Shown here piece after piece: positions 44,129 to 52,654 of a stretch of 64,000 nucleotides of DNA. This DNA comes from RGDT01 sp964630925 (GTDB lineage Bacteria > Planctomycetota > Planctomycetia > Gemmatales > Gemmataceae). A program made the translations under genes and the position numbers. Position 1 is the stretch's first letter, and every line of letters begins with the position of its first letter. The stretch lies in the NCBI GenBank assembly GCA_964630925.1, contig CAZVZK010000026.1, positions 18,468-82,467 on the forward strand, written 5' to 3'. The notes under the pieces are model-generated. The model was not told the origin of the DNA, ran no database searches, and saw only the letters and a program-made list of their open reading frames with translations.

Positions 44129-45640
44129 ATGGCCGACAAGATCACGCCCCGGGCGACCGATTACTCGAAGTGGTACCTCGACATCGTCCACGAGGCCGGG
44201 ATGGCCGAGAACAGCGACGTACGCGGCTGCATGGTCATCAAGCCCCACGGCTACGGCATCTGGGAGAAGATGCAGAAGGCGCTGGACGGCCTGTTCAAGG
44301 CCACCGGACACGTCAACGCCTACTTCCCCCTCTTCATCCCCAAGAGCTACCTCGAGAAGGAGGCCGACCACGTCGAGGGCTTCGCTAAGGAATGTGCCCT
44401 GGTGACGCACTCGCGGCTCGTCGCCGGCCCCGACGGCAAGGGCCTGATCCCCGACCCCGCGTCGAAGCTGGAGGAGCCCCTCGTCATCCGGCCCACGTCG
44501 GAGACGATCATCTGGCGCACCTACAAGAACTGGATCCAGAGCTACCGCGACCTCCCCCTGCTCATCAACCAGTGGTGTAACGTCGTCCGCTGGGAGATGC
44601 GCACGCGCCTCTTCCTCCGCACCGCCGAGTTCCTGTGGCAGGAGGGGCACACCGCCCACGCCACCAGGCAGGAGGCCGAGGAGGAGACGCGGCGCATGGT
44701 CGATGTGTACGCGAAGTTCGCCGAGGAGTGGATGGCCATGCCCGTCCTCGTCGGCCCCAAGAGCGACGGGCAGAAGTTCCCCGGCGCCGAGTACACCCTT
44801 TGCATCGAGGCCCTGATGCAGGACGGCAAGGCTTTGCAGGCAGGCACCAGCCACTTCCTCGCGCAGAACTTCGCCAGGGCGTTCGACGTCACCTTCCAGA
44901 ACCAGCAGGGGCAGCGCGAATTCGCCTGGGCCACGTCGTGGGGCGCATCCACACGCCTCATCGGCGGCCTCATCATGACCCACTCCGACGACAACGGCCT
45001 CGTCCTCCCCCCCCGCCTCGCGCCCACTCACGTCGTCATCTGCCCCCTCGGTCAGAACGACGCGGAGCGTGCCGCCAGCGTCGCGGCGTCGGAGAAACTG
45101 GCGGCGGAGCTGCGGGCCCTCCCCCGCGATGACTTCTTCGGCTACGAGCCCATCGTGGCCAAGGTGGACATGATGCTCGACAAGAAGCCCGGCTTCCGCT
45201 ACGCCGAGCATGAGGTGCGCGGCGTTCCCGTGCGTGTCGAGATCGGCCCCAAGGACCTGGAGAAGAACGCCTGCGCCGTGGCCCGCCGCGACAAGCCCGG
45301 CAAGGACGGCAAGCAGTTCGGCATCGCCCTCGCCGGGGCGGCGGGGCACATCGCCGGCGTGCTGCGCGACATCCAGGCGTCGCTGCACGCGAAGGCGAAG
45401 GCGTACCGCGACGGGGCCATGTCGGAGGTGAACACCTACGACGAGTTCAAGGAGAAGATCGAGGGCGGCGGCTTCTTCCTGGCCCACTGGGACGGCACAC
45501 GCGAGACCGAGGACCGCTTGCAGCAGGAGACGAAGGCGACCATCCGCTGCATCCCCTTCGACGGCAAGGTGGAGCCCGGCGTGTGCATGGTCAGCGGCAA
45601 GCCCAGCGCGCGGCGGGTCGTGCTGGCGCGGGCGTACTGA
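44129..45640 (+). CDS. proS: Prolyl-tRNA synthetase, short eukaryote/Thermus-like type
   Basis: 503 aa from the ATG at 44129, preceded by GGAGGG. Class II synthetase motifs are present: motif 1 around GCMVIKPHGYGIWEKMQ, motif 2 as RWEMRTRLFLRTAEFLWQEGH and motif 3 in GASTRLIGGLIMTH. It lacks the editing insertion of the long bacterial form (about 570 aa). It has the C-terminal extension of the short form and ends in a tyrosine (RVVLARAY), as expected for that group. It charges tRNA-Pro. The next gene starts 16 bp downstream. Confidence 0.97.
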   Translation: MADKITPRATDYSKWYLDIVHEAGMAENSDVRGCMVIKPHGYGIWEKMQKALDGLFKATGHVNAYFPLFIPKSYLEKEADHVEGFAKECALVTHSRLVAGPDGKGLIPDPASKLEEPLVIRPTSETIIWRTYKNWIQSYRDLPLLINQWCNVVRWEMRTRLFLRTAEFLWQEGHTAHATRQEAEEETRRMVDVYAKFAEEWMAMPVLVGPKSDGQKFPGAEYTLCIEALMQDGKALQAGTSHFLAQNFARAFDVTFQNQQGQREFAWATSWGASTRLIGGLIMTHSDDNGLVLPPRLAPTHVVICPLGQNDAERAASVAASEKLAAELRALPRDDFFGYEPIVAKVDMMLDKKPGFRYAEHEVRGVPVRVEIGPKDLEKNACAVARRDKPGKDGKQFGIALAGAAGHIAGVLRDIQASLHAKAKAYRDGAMSEVNTYDEFKEKIEGGGFFLAHWDGTRETEDRLQQETKATIRCIPFDGKVEPGVCMVSGKPSARRVVLARAY

Positions 45641-45656
45641 GTCGGAGGGCGGAGCG

Positions 45657-46196
45657 GTGGCCACCGGCGAGCTGGACTGTCCGATGGAGTACCAGCATCA
45701 GGACGCCTGGTGCTGGGCGGCGGTCACGGCCGCCGTCGTCAACTACTACGCGGGTGCGGGGGCCGTAACGCAGTGCGCGGTGGCGTCGTCGGTGCTGGGC
45801 ATGCCGTCCTGCTCCGGCGGCCCCTGCGTCCGGTGGGGCCACCCGCTCTGCAACGACGAGGAGTACCCGCTCCAGGGCTCGCTCGCGCACTACGGCCACT
45901 TCGCCAGCTACCGCCCCGGGCCGGCCGTGTCCGACTTCCAGAAGCAGCAGATCAAGCAGGTCATCATGGACGAGGTCGCCGCCGGCAGGCCCGTCTGCGC
46001 CCAGATCGACTTCGGCGGCGGCTTCCTTCACTTCGTCCTGATCCGCGGCTTCTCCTTCTTCCCCGGGGGCGGTAACGTCATGGTCGAGGACCCGCAGCTC
46101 GGCTACTCCGAGCCGGAGATCCTCGACCTGATCTACAACTACAAATCGACCGGCACCTGGATCAACACCTACCTCACCCGACCGGCCGGGGGCTGA
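45657..46196 (+). CDS. Papain-like cysteine protease (C39/AvrRpt2-like fold)
   Basis: 179 aa from a GTG at 45657, with GGAGGGCGGA before it. The motif CPMEYQHQDAWCWAAVTAAV places a glutamine (Gln13) six residues before the catalytic cysteine (Cys19), the papain oxyanion arrangement. The histidine is in GGGFLHFVLIRGF near residue 125, and the third residue is probably the aspartate of VEDPQLG near 144. There is no signal peptide. Similar domains occur in secreted effectors and in peptide-processing proteases. It is followed after 2 bp by a gene of unknown function, and the two are probably translated together. Confidence 0.85.
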   Translation: MATGELDCPMEYQHQDAWCWAAVTAAVVNYYAGAGAVTQCAVASSVLGMPSCSGGPCVRWGHPLCNDEEYPLQGSLAHYGHFASYRPGPAVSDFQKQQIKQVIMDEVAAGRPVCAQIDFGGGFLHFVLIRGFSFFPGGGNVMVEDPQLGYSEPEILDLIYNYKSTGTWINTYLTRPAGG

Positions 46197-46198
46197 AC

Positions 46199-46795
46199 AT
46201 GCCGGCCCACCTCCAGGCCGCCCCCGAAGGTGCCCGCGCCGTCCTCGACGAGGGCCTGAACGCGGCCGCCGCCGCCCAGCGCCTGCGGGCCAGCAAGGGC
46301 GGCCCCGTCGCGCTGCCGGACAACCCGGCCCTCGAAGGGCCGTTCCCCCTCTTTACCCTGCCGGCGGAGGCCGTGGCGCGGGGCGAGGGGGCCGGGCGGG
46401 CGTTCCTCGCCGGCTGGCGTTACCTCATCCTCGAGGGCGGCACGCCGACGAAGGCCGCCGACCTCTCGATCAACGAGGACGGCACGGCACGCTTCGCCGG
46501 CCTCTCCGCCGGCCCGTCGCTCGCGGGCATTCACCGCGCCCTGAAACTCGCCCGCACGCTGCCGGGGGACTACGAGGCCCGCCTCTTGCGTGTGCCCGGC
46601 CTCGCCGGCCAGGCCCTGTGGGCCCATGACGCCGCCCACCCGGGGGAGGACCGCTTCTTCCTGCTGCCGCTGGTCTTCCCGCCGCTGGTGGAGGGCCGCG
46701 CCTACACCGCCGCCGAGCTGATCCCGGTGCTGCACGCGAAGGCGGCACGCATCGCCGCGCAGCCACGCCCGGCGGCCAAGGGGGCCACGCCATGA
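46199..46795 (+). CDS. Uncharacterised protein paired with the papain-like protease
   Basis: 198 aa. I recognise no family. The first 40 residues are helical and alanine-rich (AVLDEGLNAAAAAQRLRAS). The middle (AGRAFLAGWRYLILEGGTPTKAADLSI, then GLSAGPSLAGIHRALKLAR) looks alpha/beta. The C-terminal part (HPGEDRFFLLPLVFPPLVEG) is hydrophobic but not a membrane segment. No signal peptide, cysteine or metal site is evident. It sits two bases after the protease stop and overlaps the nicotinamidase by 4 bp, so it belongs to this operon. It could be a substrate, an immunity-type inhibitor or a chaperone of the protease; this is inference from position only. Confidence 0.8.
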   Translation: MPAHLQAAPEGARAVLDEGLNAAAAAQRLRASKGGPVALPDNPALEGPFPLFTLPAEAVARGEGAGRAFLAGWRYLILEGGTPTKAADLSINEDGTARFAGLSAGPSLAGIHRALKLARTLPGDYEARLLRVPGLAGQALWAHDAAHPGEDRFFLLPLVFPPLVEGRAYTAAELIPVLHAKAARIAAQPRPAAKGATP

Positions 46796-47388
46796 CACCC
46801 ATCGACACCCCGCGTTCCGCGTTACTCGTCGTCGACGCCCAGCGCGGGTTCTCCGAGCTTTGCCCCGCCGAGCTGCCGGTGCCCGGAGGCCTCGCCGTCG
46901 TCCCGGCGATCAACCGCCTCCTGGCCCTGCCCTGGGCGCGCGTCGACGCCAGTGTGGACTGGCACCCGCCGGACCATTGCAGCTTCCTGGGGCAGAGAGA
47001 CAACCTGTACCCGCCGCACTGCGTCCAGGGCACCGACGGAGCGGACTTCCTGCCGGGCCTGGAGACGCACCGCTTCCACGCCGTCTGGCGCAAGGGCTAC
47101 CAGCGCGACTTCGAGGCGTATGCGCTCACGGCGCAGCACCCGGCGTACGTCGATCTGCTGCGCGGCTCGGGGATCGCCTCCGTCGTCGTGTGCGGCATCG
47201 CCACGAACATCTGCTGTTACTTCGTCGCGCGTGATCTGCGGCAGGCCGGATTCCGGGTGCTGATGGCCGAGGACGCCTCCGCCGGCATCGACGTCCCCGC
47301 CGCCGGGCTGTTCCAGGCCAAGGCGAAGGCCGACGGCTCCGGGCTGGGCATCGAATACGTCCGCGTCTCCGACATCATCGGGCGGTGA
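46792..47388 (+). CDS. pncA: Nicotinamidase/isochorismatase-family hydrolase
   Basis: 198 aa. The catalytic triad of PncA is present: Asp15 in LLVVDAQRGF, Lys in VWRKGYQRDFEAY near residue 101 and Cys in GIATNICCYFVA near 140. The metal site DWHPPDHCSF near 57-63 is the nicotinamidase form (DxHxxxH). It hydrolyses nicotinamide to nicotinate for NAD salvage. The ATG overlaps the previous stop (ATGA, 46792-46795). The hydrolase may be only a passenger in this operon, or may link it to NAD metabolism. Confidence 0.92.
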   Translation: MTPIDTPRSALLVVDAQRGFSELCPAELPVPGGLAVVPAINRLLALPWARVDASVDWHPPDHCSFLGQRDNLYPPHCVQGTDGADFLPGLETHRFHAVWRKGYQRDFEAYALTAQHPAYVDLLRGSGIASVVVCGIATNICCYFVARDLRQAGFRVLMAEDASAGIDVPAAGLFQAKAKADGSGLGIEYVRVSDIIGR

Positions 47389-47878
47389 GGCGGCCATCCC
47401 GCCGGCGGCCATCTGCCCCGCCGTGGGCCGCATCATCGCCGGCGAATGGAAGCTGCCGCACCCCGCATTCGGCATGGCCGCCATCCTGATCGTCTTCGGG
47501 GAGTCACCTGGCCACCCCCGCGAGTCACCTGCCCACTTTCTGGGGAAGTGCGCATGTGACTCTGGCGCCGGCCGACGCCGTGTGTCACGGGCCGGCGGCG
47601 AGTGCGCGAGTCACATGCTCTGAAAAGACACCGGTCGGCGCCCTCGCCCTGGAGTCCTGGCCGCACGACTCCGCCGAAGCCTCGCCGCAAGCCAGCCAGG
47701 GACACGAGGGCCCGCGGCGGGTAGGGTCTCGCCCACGTCGCAACCGGGCCCACGCGCTCGCTCGCCCCTCTCCACACGTGTCGCCGCCGCTTGCGGGTTC
47801 GCGCTCGCTCACACCCCGGCAACGCCTCACCCGCGCCACGACCCGGCTGTTGGATCCACCCCGCGATACCCCACACCC
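47389..47878. other. Gap with repeated GAGTCAC words and a long hairpin
   Basis: 490 bp without a gene I can support. GAGTCACCTG occurs at 47500 and 47522. GCATGTGACTC (47552-47562) pairs exactly with GAGTCACATGC (47608-47618), and inside it CGCCGGCC (47566-47573) pairs with GGCCGGCG (47590-47597), giving a two-stage hairpin. The rest is GC-rich sequence without a codon pattern that I trust. Confidence 0.6.
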
Positions 47879-50353
47879 TCACTTCACCCCGAACGCCTCC
47901 GCCGTCACCAGATACACGATCAGCGAACGCAGCGTCCCCTTGTTCGCCTTCATGTGCCTCACCGCCCCCTGGATCAGCGGCCTGTCCGCCAGCCCCAGCT
48001 CGCGCCCCAGCGCGTACGTCGCCAGCTTCCGCGCCAGGCAGTCGAGGAATTGATCCTCCCGCGCCAGGATCGCCTTCTGCAACCCCTCCACGCCGACGAT
48101 CCTCGTCCCGTCCGGCATGGCCGACGCCGCGTCGATCTTCGGGTCGTCACGCCCCACCCGCCCGTTGTACCCGAACCCCTCCTGCTCCCGCCACATCCCC
48201 GCCGCGTCGTAGTTCTCCAGCGCGAACCCCAGCGGGTCGATCTTCGCGTGACACCGCGCGCACTGCTCCAGCGCCCGGTGCGCCTCCAGACGCACCCGCA
48301 CCGTCGCCTTGCCGATCCCCGGCACCTTGGGCGGCACCTCCCCGGCGTTCGCCACCGGCAGCCCGGGGTCGCTGCCCAGCAGGTTCTTCATCACCCACGT
48401 CCCACGCTTCACCGGCGAGGTCCGCGTGCCGTTCGACGTGACCGCCAGCACCGACGCCTGCGTCACCACCCCGCCCCGCCGCACCCCCGCCGGCACCTCC
48501 ACCTTGCGCATGTGGTCGCCACGCACCCCGTCGATACTGTAGAACCGCGCCAGCCGCTCGTTGATCGTCACGAACCCACTCTTCACGAAGGCCGTCGCCG
48601 GCAGGTCCTCCCTCAGGATCGTGTCGAAGAACGCCCGCGACTCCGCCACGCTCGACGTCTCCAGATGCCGGTCATATTCCGGGTAAAGGTTGGCCGCCGG
48701 CGGGTTCGTCCCCACCTCGCGCAGCCCCAGCCACTGCCCCGCGAAGTTCTCCGCCAGCGCCTCCGACCGCGGGTCGGCGATCATCCGGCCCACCTGCTTC
48801 GCCAGCCCCGCCCGCAGCTTCCCCTCCCCGGCCAGGCGCGTCAGCTCGTCGTCCGGCGGCGCCGACCACAGGAAGTACGACAGCCGCGCCGCCAGCGCAT
48901 GCTCCCCCAGCTTCTTCTCCGGCTCCACCAGATACAAAAAGTGCGGCGAGGCCAGCGTCGCCAGCAACGGCCTCTTGATCGTCTCGACGAAGGACCGCCC
49001 CTCGCGCCACCGGTCGAACAGCTTCAGCCGCGCGTCCACCTCCCCCTTCGTCACGGGCCGGCGGTACGCCCGCCCCATGAACCGCTCCAGCACCGCGCGG
49101 GCGTAGGCCCGCTCGTCCTTGGCCGCCAGCGGCGAGTCGAAGAGGATCCGCGAGTGGCTCGCCGGCGGCCAGGCGTCGTACACCGGCCCCTCGATCTCGA
49201 ACCACTTGATCATCAATTCTGGCCGCGCGAACGTGTCGCGCCCCTGCATCCAGAAGTTCTCCAGCACGCGCGGGATGGCGTAGGCGTAATCGAAGCTCAC
49301 CCCCGCGCTCTCCGTCGTGAACCGCACGTCGAACTCGTGCGTCGTCGGCTTCTCCTCCGTCCCGCCCGCATCAAACTCCGCCACCGTGCGCGGCTGCGGG
49401 CCGAGCTGGAGGACGAACTTCACACGCGGCGGGCCATAGTCATACATCCGCGCCGTGCGGAAGTGCTCCAGGTCGGCCTTGTACTGCTGGTCGTGCCACT
49501 TCGCCCGCTTCGGGTCGCGCTTGTCCTGCTCGTCCCGGCGGGCGGCCAGGATCCTCTCCGCACTCTCCACCACCTCCTTGCGTCCCGGCACACGCCCGGC
49601 GGCGTACAGACGCACGCGGTAGGTGCCGGCGACGGGGACGTGGAAGTCGCGGGCCCCGACGTGCCTGTCCCACGAGTCGTGATGCACCACGACCCACTCG
49701 CCGTCCTGCCTGTTGTTGCCGCCGTTGACGATGGGGTTGTTCTTCGCGTCGAGGCGCTTGCGTGTCCGGTCCGCCGGCCCCGCCTTCGGCTCGAACCGCC
49801 ATTTGATCGCCTTCGGCCGCTCGCCCTCCACCAGCGCCCGGTCGAGGATCTCCCCCGCCGCCTTCAGGTAGATCTCGACGTGCAGCGGCGACAGCGTCAG
49901 CGCCGACCCGTTGTTGTCGAACCCGCTGGCGGGCGGGTCCTGCGGGAATCCGCTCACGTCGAAGTCCACGCCCACCAGGTCGCGGATCGTGTTCCGATAC
50001 TCGGCCCGGTTGAGGCGGCGCAGGACGGCCCCGCCCTCCCGCCGCGCCAGCTCCACGCGTACCGCCTCGGCCGTGATCCAGTCGGCCACCGCCGCCACCG
50101 TGGCCGCCGGCGGCTGCTTCTCCTTCTTGGGCGGCATCTCGTGGCTGTTGAGGACGTTGACGACCTCGCGCCACCTCGCGCGGGCCGCCGCATCCGCGAG
50201 GTCCGGCGGCAGCTTGGCCCGCTCGACGGAGAAGCCGCCGCGGGGCTTGTCGCCGGCGTGGCACTTCACGCAGTACGCCGCCAGGAACGGCGCGACGGTC
50301 TTGTCATACCCCGCCGTGTCGGCGGCGGCGGCGAGCAGAAGGAGGCAGATCAT
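47879..50353 (-). CDS. DUF1592/DUF1588/DUF1587-type cytochrome protein
   Basis: 824 aa from the ATG at 50353 (MICLLLLAAAADTAGYDKTV). A PSCyt1-like N-terminus has YCVKCHAGDKPRGG near residue 28 and EMPPKKEKQP. DUF1587 follows (LRRLNRAEYRNTIRDLVGVD near 105), then DUF1595/1592 (ALAARLSYFLWSAPPDDELTRLA), DUF1588 (GVVTQASVLAVTSNGTRTSP) and DUF1585 at the end (ARKLATYALGRELG). A second heme-like CARCHAKIDPLGFALENYD is near residue 680. This is the usual six-domain planctomycete protein. It is commonly paired with a DUF1552 partner, which is absent here; instead its start overlaps an MFS gene. Confidence 0.93.
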   Translation of the reverse strand: MICLLLLAAAADTAGYDKTVAPFLAAYCVKCHAGDKPRGGFSVERAKLPPDLADAAARARWREVVNVLNSHEMPPKKEKQPPAATVAAVADWITAEAVRVELARREGGAVLRRLNRAEYRNTIRDLVGVDFDVSGFPQDPPASGFDNNGSALTLSPLHVEIYLKAAGEILDRALVEGERPKAIKWRFEPKAGPADRTRKRLDAKNNPIVNGGNNRQDGEWVVVHHDSWDRHVGARDFHVPVAGTYRVRLYAAGRVPGRKEVVESAERILAARRDEQDKRDPKRAKWHDQQYKADLEHFRTARMYDYGPPRVKFVLQLGPQPRTVAEFDAGGTEEKPTTHEFDVRFTTESAGVSFDYAYAIPRVLENFWMQGRDTFARPELMIKWFEIEGPVYDAWPPASHSRILFDSPLAAKDERAYARAVLERFMGRAYRRPVTKGEVDARLKLFDRWREGRSFVETIKRPLLATLASPHFLYLVEPEKKLGEHALAARLSYFLWSAPPDDELTRLAGEGKLRAGLAKQVGRMIADPRSEALAENFAGQWLGLREVGTNPPAANLYPEYDRHLETSSVAESRAFFDTILREDLPATAFVKSGFVTINERLARFYSIDGVRGDHMRKVEVPAGVRRGGVVTQASVLAVTSNGTRTSPVKRGTWVMKNLLGSDPGLPVANAGEVPPKVPGIGKATVRVRLEAHRALEQCARCHAKIDPLGFALENYDAAGMWREQEGFGYNGRVGRDDPKIDAASAMPDGTRIVGVEGLQKAILAREDQFLDCLARKLATYALGRELGLADRPLIQGAVRHMKANKGTLRSLIVYLVTAEAFGVK

Positions 50354-51729
50354 CTCGGGGCACCCGGAGGCGAGGGCGTCCCCGCCATGATACCCGCGCC
50401 GCCGGGCCCGGGCGAGCGGCGCGGCGTCAGCCCGCCGTGTCCACCCTCCGCCCAGGCCTCCCCCGCCTTCTCCGGCCGCCGCAGGAACCGGCTCAGCACC
50501 ACCGCCGCCACCAGCAGCCCGCCCGACAGGTAGAACGCCAGGTGCAGCGACTTCGTCCGGTCCTCGATGTACCCTGCCGCCTGCGGCACCAGGAAGGCGA
50601 TCCCCCAGCCGAGGAACACCAGCCCGTAGTTGAACCCCATGTTCTTCGGGCCGTAGTAGTCCGCCGTCAGCGCCGGCAGCAGCGACAGCCCCCCGCCGTA
50701 CTGCCAGAACGCCACCCCGATCACCACGAACAGCAGCGGGACGTTCCCGCTCGCCATCACCCACGGCGTGGCGAACAGGCACGCCGCCGACACCAGCCCG
50801 TTGATCGCGTACGCATCCAGCCGCCCCAGCCGGTCGGAGTACACCCCCGTCCCGACCCGCCCCGTCGCGTTCACCAGCCCCCCGAACGAAGACAGCAGCC
50901 ACGCGTTGGCCGCGAAGAACGCCGCCGACTCCGCCGTCCCGCGCAGGATCGTCGTGGCGTTGGCGATCACCAAAAGACCCGACTGCGCCGAGCCGATGAA
51001 CAGGAAGACAAGCCCGTAGAACTGCCACGTCCGCAGCATCTCCCCCGGCGTCCAGTCCACGCCGAACGTCTTCGCCCCCGCCGCCGGCCCGGCGGGCGGC
51101 GTGTAGTCCGCCGGCGGCCAGGTGAGCATCAGCCCCGCCAGGACGATCACCGCCGCGAACAACGCCCCCAGCGCGAGGAAGCTCCCCGTCAGCCCGAACG
51201 CGGCGATGAGGTACTTCGCCAGGGGCGAGATGTAGATGGCCGCCCCCCCGTAGCCCGCCACCACGACGCCCACGACCAGACCCCGCCGGTGCGGCCCGAA
51301 CCAGCGCACCGCCGCCGGGGTGGCCGCCGCGTACCCCAGCCCCATGCCGATGCCGCCCAGGATGCCGAATCCGAGGATCAGCCCGAGGTAGCTGCGCATC
51401 AGGCCGCTCACCACGCAGCCGGCGGCGAGGGACAGCCCGCCGAGGACCGCCCCGGTACGCGGGCCGTGCCGGTCCTGGATGTACCCGCCGGGGATCATGA
51501 ACAACGCGAACGTGACTCCGCAGATCGAGTACGCCCACGCCGCCTCGGCGTTGGTGAGGTAACTCCAGCCCTCGTCGAGGCCGGTCATGGGGGCGCCGGC
51601 GGCCCCGGCGGTGAGGGCCGCCTTCCACACGCTCCACGCGTACAGAATGCCCAGGCAGAGGTTGACGGCGGTGCCGGCGCCGGCGACGAGCCAGGCACGG
51701 AGGGGGACGCGATCTTGAAGGGTGGCCAT
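50350..51729 (-). CDS. MFS transporter of the oxalate/formate antiporter (OFA) type
   Basis: 459 aa from the ATG at 51729 (MATLQDRVPLRAWLVAGAG). Twelve hydrophobic segments can be counted. The first helix with NLCLGILYAWSVWK is the OFA family signature, and GGYIQDRHGPRTGAVLGG is the MFS loop 2-3 motif. Members exchange monocarboxylates such as oxalate, formate or lactate. The long C-terminal tail after the last helix is proline/glycine-rich. Its stop overlaps the start of the DUF1592 gene by 4 bp, so the carrier and the cytochrome protein are co-translated. Confidence 0.9.
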   Translation of the reverse strand: MATLQDRVPLRAWLVAGAGTAVNLCLGILYAWSVWKAALTAGAAGAPMTGLDEGWSYLTNAEAAWAYSICGVTFALFMIPGGYIQDRHGPRTGAVLGGLSLAAGCVVSGLMRSYLGLILGFGILGGIGMGLGYAAATPAAVRWFGPHRRGLVVGVVVAGYGGAAIYISPLAKYLIAAFGLTGSFLALGALFAAVIVLAGLMLTWPPADYTPPAGPAAGAKTFGVDWTPGEMLRTWQFYGLVFLFIGSAQSGLLVIANATTILRGTAESAAFFAANAWLLSSFGGLVNATGRVGTGVYSDRLGRLDAYAINGLVSAACLFATPWVMASGNVPLLFVVIGVAFWQYGGGLSLLPALTADYYGPKNMGFNYGLVFLGWGIAFLVPQAAGYIEDRTKSLHLAFYLSGGLLVAAVVLSRFLRRPEKAGEAWAEGGHGGLTPRRSPGPGGAGIMAGTPSPPGAPR

Positions 51730-51813
51730 GTGGTGACAGTGTACCGTCAAAGCCCGATTCGCCCTGTGGATTTTTTCGTGAGCGGTACTATTCCCCTTCC
51801 GATGCCGGCCCCC

Positions 51814-51819
51814 TACAAT
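51814..51819 (+). promoter_or_regulatory. Possible -10 box for the repeat-protein gene
   Basis: TACAAT lies 82 bp before the ATG at 51901, in the divergent gap with the MFS gene. No good -35 box is 16-18 bp upstream. Confidence 0.25.
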
Positions 51820-51900
51820 CAGCCCCGACACACTTCATGCGTGGACCGATCCGTCGGCACGGAGCCGGACGGAGGGTCTTTGCGAAAGGAGCTATTGCAA

Positions 51901-52587
51901 ATGGCACGCACCGGAATGTTCGCCACGCTCGTCTGCCTCGCCCTGGCCGCCACGGCCGAGGCGCAGATGATGATGGCCCCGCCCACGACGGGCACCAGCA
52001 CCGGCCGCACCGGGATCTTCGGCCGGCGCGGCCGCAACGTCCAGCCGGCGACCAGCTACTACGCCGCCCCCGGCATGACGATGGGCACCTACGGCACCAT
52101 CCAGCCCACGGCGGGCACCACCTACGGCACCGGCACCGTCGTCTACGGCACCGGCTCCACCGGCTCGGTCGTCTACGGCAGCGGCACCCCGGGCACCATC
52201 ATCGGCAGCGGCACCCCCGGCTCGGTCGTCTACGGCGGCACCATCCCCGGCTCCATCGTCTACGGCGGCACCCCCGGCTCGATCGTGGGCGGTGGCACCA
52301 TCCCCGGCTCCATCGTCTACGGCGGGAGCACCGTCACGCCCGGCACCGTCGTCTACGGCGGCACCCCCGGCTCGATCGTCTTCGGCGGCAGCGGCACGCC
52401 GATGACCACGACCCCCGGCATCTACTCCACCCCCGTGGCCGGCACCTACAACCCCGCGATGGCCGGCACCACCATGACCCAGCCCGGCTACAACACCTAC
52501 CGGAACCGTCTGCTCGGCCGCCGCGGCGGCTCGACGACGCCGTACGCCATGGGCACCACCCCCGGCACCTACGTCTACCCCCGCTGA
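51901..52587 (+). CDS. Secreted glycine/threonine-rich tandem-repeat protein
   Basis: 228 aa from the ATG at 51901, with AAAGGAG eight bases upstream. A signal peptide (MFATLVCLALAATAEAQ) is followed by MMMAPPTT and GRRGRN. Residues about 60-165 consist of degenerate repeats of GTxPGSIVYGG (variants GSGTPGTIIG, GGTIPGSIVYGG, GGTPGSIVGG). The C-terminus repeats RNRLLGRRGGST, a basic motif similar to the GRRGRN near the start. It looks like a structural or surface-adhesive beta-repeat protein. I know no named family. It is followed by a strong terminator. Confidence 0.85.
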   Translation: MARTGMFATLVCLALAATAEAQMMMAPPTTGTSTGRTGIFGRRGRNVQPATSYYAAPGMTMGTYGTIQPTAGTTYGTGTVVYGTGSTGSVVYGSGTPGTIIGSGTPGSVVYGGTIPGSIVYGGTPGSIVGGGTIPGSIVYGGSTVTPGTVVYGGTPGSIVFGGSGTPMTTTPGIYSTPVAGTYNPAMAGTTMTQPGYNTYRNRLLGRRGGSTTPYAMGTTPGTYVYPR

Positions 52588-52607
52588 TCCGGGCCGATCC
52601 CTGAGTG

Positions 52608-52633
52608 GGGGGCCGGCCACCGGGCCGGCCCCC
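52608..52633. terminator. Hairpin terminator after the repeat-protein gene
   Basis: GGGGGCCGGCC (52608-52618) pairs exactly with GGCCGGCCCCC (52623-52633), loop ACCG. It is followed by TT only. It lies 20 bp after the stop codon at 52587. Confidence 0.7.
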
Positions 52634-52654
52634 TTCGCGTTGAGGGGGGAGGGG

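Noticed and set aside
47423..47623. Short open frame after pncA
   Set aside because: It crosses the hairpin and shows no ribosome-binding site, motif or codon bias.
52060..52400. Short tandem units resembling a CRISPR array
   Set aside because: The units are 24-36 bp in-frame codon repeats without spacers of unique sequence, and they encode the GTxPGS protein repeat.
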